From: Corynebacterium sp. 13CS0277
GTDB taxonomy: Bacteria > Actinomycetota > Actinomycetes > Mycobacteriales > Mycobacteriaceae
Length of the DNA stretch: 64,000 bases
Reading direction: 5' to 3'
Assembly (NCBI RefSeq): GCF_002994655.1
Contig: NZ_PPDL01000007.1
Coordinates: 62,001-126,000, forward strand
A program made the position numbers and the translations under genes. The notes below the pieces were generated by a model. That model was not told the DNA's origin, searched no databases, and worked only from the letters and a program-made list of their open reading frames with translations. Each line of letters begins with the position of its first letter. Position 1 is the first letter of the stretch. Below are positions 62,092 through 64,000 of the stretch, one piece after another.

Positions 62092-62843
62092 GGCAGTGGG
62101 TCTGTACGAACTCGCGGGAAGCCATTCGTTCCGCGAAGAGGAATCTTGCGGTAAAACTCACCCTTCTCCCGCGAAATCGGACGAGTACGACCGCCGGGCC
62201 GCACTGGAAACTTGCGGGCCGCTGCGGGAGCATGGGACGAGTACATGGGGTAGCCATAAGGCACGACCAAGGCCTCGCAATAGCACATACCGTCATGGAA
62301 TAACTTGCTATCCCGCTCGGGGTACTCGTCGCCGAACCCAATGAACATGTGCCGCCAGTCAAAGACTTCGGTGCCATCCAGCTGGAGATACACCCAATGA
62401 ATCACGTCATACGCATCCAGTTCATCGCCAAGGCGGTACGTCGACATACGCAGGATGTGACACTCAATGTCCTCCGACTCTGCCTCGACGACCTCAAAGG
62501 ACTCGCCGCGGCAGGCCCACGTGTTCAAGAACCGGTAGGAGAGCGCTGCCTCTTGAGGTCCGAACGCAGGCTTCCCGTCAGCGGCTAGGTTGGCGTGCAC
62601 CGAAGCGAAAGCGGTGAACTGAATCCCTTCGCCCTCGGCGATTGGGTGAATGAAAACTGAGTAGCCGTGCCGCATGTGACTCTGCACAACGTAGAGATAA
62701 ACGACATAGTCGCCAGACTCAGGATCTTCCAGGAGTTGTATGTCAAGTCCAGGAGCGCCGATAAGCGCATCATAGATCAGTGTCATGACGCCACCGGCAC
62801 GAAACGACGAATTGTAATATTCGATTGGCTTAAGTTCCGGCAT
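62088..62843 (-). CDS. Uncharacterised protein of the low-GC right-end cluster
   Basis: A 251-residue soluble protein I do not recognise. It is rich in Tyr, Asp, Glu and Phe with motifs YVVYLYVVQSHMRHGYSV, SYRFLNTWACRGE and YDVIHWVYLQLDG, and its C-terminus turns basic (PVRPGGRTRPISREKGEF). The ATG at 62843 has GGAAGGGATCTG before it; a longer frame lies inside the preceding gene. It overlaps the gene before by 14 bases and the MFS gene by four. Its codon use is less GC-biased than in the rest of the window. Confidence 0.55.
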   Translation of the reverse strand: MPELKPIEYYNSSFRAGGVMTLIYDALIGAPGLDIQLLEDPESGDYVVYLYVVQSHMRHGYSVFIHPIAEGEGIQFTAFASVHANLAADGKPAFGPQEAALSYRFLNTWACRGESFEVVEAESEDIECHILRMSTYRLGDELDAYDVIHWVYLQLDGTEVFDWRHMFIGFGDEYPERDSKLFHDGMCYCEALVVPYGYPMYSSHAPAAARKFPVRPGGRTRPISREKGEFYRKIPLRGTNGFPRVRTDPLP

Positions 62844-63678
62844 CAGATCCCTTCCGCATGGGTTGCATGACTTCTTCCTTGTCGAGAGGCGAACGCTCGT
62901 CCCACATCCGTGCGACAAACTCCTTAAACTCCTTGGCAAAGCCAAAGAACTCTTCAACCATATCCGCGAGCGGCTCGACAGACTTGTTTGAATACCCGTA
63001 GGAGATTAGCCTTTTTACCTTGTACCTCATCCATGGCCCTTCAAAACCCACCCTCACCGGCATGCCCCGAAAGTGCTGCCGATAATTCACGTGGACCAGA
63101 TCCTCTTCCTTGGCACCCTTCGGGCGCCTCATTGGCACCTGCATCTCCACACTGCAGTACTCGCTAATAACGGATTTCACCTCAATACGCACATTACGTT
63201 GCGTCATCCAGGAAACGTTCTCGAGCGCTACATCGTCTTTAAAGCCTCGCTCCAGCAATACCTTTCGGAGCCGATGCTTCACAACGGCCCCCGCGGAAAT
63301 ATAGCCGGGAAAGTAATACCAACCGTCCCGATCGGTATCATTCTCCCAGGGGACCTCCAGAAAAACATCCTTGTACCAGGCCTTAGCCCACACCTGCGTC
63401 CAATACTCGTCGGGATCTCCTCGAAATTTCGACCAAGGCTTGACAGAGTCCCCACAAGCCCGCGGAAGGTCTATTTCAAAGAATTTCCGATCCCAATTAT
63501 AGTGGTAATAGGTAGAGCAGAGTGCCCACGCATCTAAAGCTGCTTGAATATCGTGAACATAGCGACGGACAGGAATGAGAGTGTCGTCGAACAGTTCACA
63601 AAACGTTCGACGTCCCTCGAGGGCCGTTTCCATTTTTCCGAGCAGATTCCAGGGAATTTCTGGTAGCAAATCGTCCAT
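62830..63678 (-). CDS. Uncharacterised protein of the low-GC right-end cluster
   Basis: A 282-residue soluble protein with many Trp and Tyr (CSTYYHYNWDRKFFEIDLP, DEYWTQVWAKAWYKDV, GWYYFPGYISAG) and a helical C-terminus. I do not recognise a family. The ATG at 63678 is favoured over the GTG at 63687 by AGAAGAGG spacing. It lies 15 bases after the partial gene at the window edge, in the same direction, so it may be the immunity or partner protein of that product. GC content is visibly lower than the neighbouring regions. Confidence 0.55.
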   Translation of the reverse strand: MDDLLPEIPWNLLGKMETALEGRRTFCELFDDTLIPVRRYVHDIQAALDAWALCSTYYHYNWDRKFFEIDLPRACGDSVKPWSKFRGDPDEYWTQVWAKAWYKDVFLEVPWENDTDRDGWYYFPGYISAGAVVKHRLRKVLLERGFKDDVALENVSWMTQRNVRIEVKSVISEYCSVEMQVPMRRPKGAKEEDLVHVNYRQHFRGMPVRVGFEGPWMRYKVKRLISYGYSNKSVEPLADMVEEFFGFAKEFKEFVARMWDERSPLDKEEVMQPMRKGSDAGT

Positions 63679-63693
63679 TACAACCACCTCTTC

Positions 63694-64000
63694 TTAGCGA
63701 TTGACAATTTGATCGGCGAGCGCCGGATCGATATCCTTGAGACCAAAATTATACATGGCAATATCAAGACTTTGCGAGCCACCGTTCGCAAAGTGTCCGG
63801 TTGCAGAATCGATAATGTGCCGCATCTGACGGGGAGCCCTGCCAGAGTCGAACTCGAAGACATTCACATCATGATGAGGCTCACCACCGTTATAAAGAAT
63901 CTGAAGATCCGGGCGTGTCCGCATGCGAATAGCCGGCCCACCATGAGTTTTTGAAAAGAGCCGCTGATCTGCGCGAATGTGCTCCACTTCCAGTGCTGCA
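63694..64000 (-). CDS. C-terminal end of a possible secreted/polymorphic toxin (partial)
   Basis: An open frame runs to the right edge of the window, so only its last 101 residues are visible. It has many His and Asp residues (GGEPHHDVNVFEFDSG, RHIIDSATGHFANGGSQ) and ends in LADQIVNR. The pattern of charged, conserved-looking blocks at the C-terminus of a long protein, followed by small low-GC genes, recalls polymorphic toxins with immunity genes. I cannot assign a family and the role is a guess. Confidence 0.4.
   Translation of the reverse strand, partial: AALEVEHIRADQRLFSKTHGGPAIRMRTRPDLQILYNGGEPHHDVNVFEFDSGRAPRQMRHIIDSATGHFANGGSQSLDIAMYNFGLKDIDPALADQIVNR

Overview
The window is high-GC actinobacterial DNA from a mycolic-acid bacterium, almost certainly a Corynebacterium. 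It carries the mycolate condensation module (accD4, pks13, fadD32), two corynomycolyltransferases, the arabinogalactan genes ubiA (DPPR synthase), a PAP2 phosphatase, glfT2 and glf, a cell-wall arabinosyltransferase of AftD type preceded by a DUF2613 gene, and a CmpL1/MmpL3-type trehalose monomycolate exporter. Gene order follows two blocks known from M. tuberculosis: Rv0236c-Rv0204c (about 10.3-26.8 kb here) and Rv3799c-Rv3809c (about 37-59 kb). Sizes are corynebacterial: AftD is about 1006 residues, Pks13 1577 and the PAP2 protein 166.

Layout. 0-10 kb: tRNA-Gly(CCC), ogt, a DsbA/FrnE thioredoxin-fold protein, a LysR-MMPL-VanZ/RDD operon divergent from a TDT transporter, an SdpI-like protein, VanW and GH3 cell-wall genes, and a Usp protein. 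10-27 kb: envelope block with DUF2613, aftD, acyltransferase (TmaT-like), DUF3068 protein, multi-TM protein, glycosyltransferase, MtrP-like methyltransferase, pckG, trmB, NYN-domain protein, cmpL1 and two membrane proteins, then nagA. 28-36 kb: an unrecognised gene, then one tightly overlapping operon that joins a complete peptide-family ABC importer to bioW and bioF. 35.8-36.9 kb: four tiny overlapping membrane-protein genes behind a promoter with a DtxR-like box. 37-54 kb: mycolate and arabinogalactan assembly. 54.5-57.5 kb: accessory patch with an AAA/DUF4143 ATPase gene split by a 405-bp transposon-like element, and a 13E12 HNH gene. 57.6-62 kb: gtrA, glf, a PGRP amidase and an MFS protein. 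62-64 kb: visibly lower-GC genes of unknown function running off the right edge.

How the genes work together. FadD32 activates the meromycolate chain as an acyl-AMP, AccD4 carboxylates the second chain, and Pks13 condenses them. TmaT-, MtrP- and CmpL1-type proteins serve trehalose mycolate export, and Cop1/Cmt proteins transfer mycolates outside the membrane. UbiA, the PAP2 protein, Glf, GlfT2 and AftD build the arabinogalactan that carries them. The expected arabinosyltransferase gene aftB is missing from its usual place between the cmt gene and ubiA. The BioW/BioF operon makes 7-keto-8-aminopelargonate from pimelate and alanine; its ABC importer is a candidate supplier of the precursor.

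Most notable finding: the element at 55673-56077 has matched inverted ends, each with three TTGGTAG repeats, and is flanked by a 5-bp duplication (CCTCG). Removing the element and one copy of the duplication restores the conserved C-terminus of the ATPase in frame.
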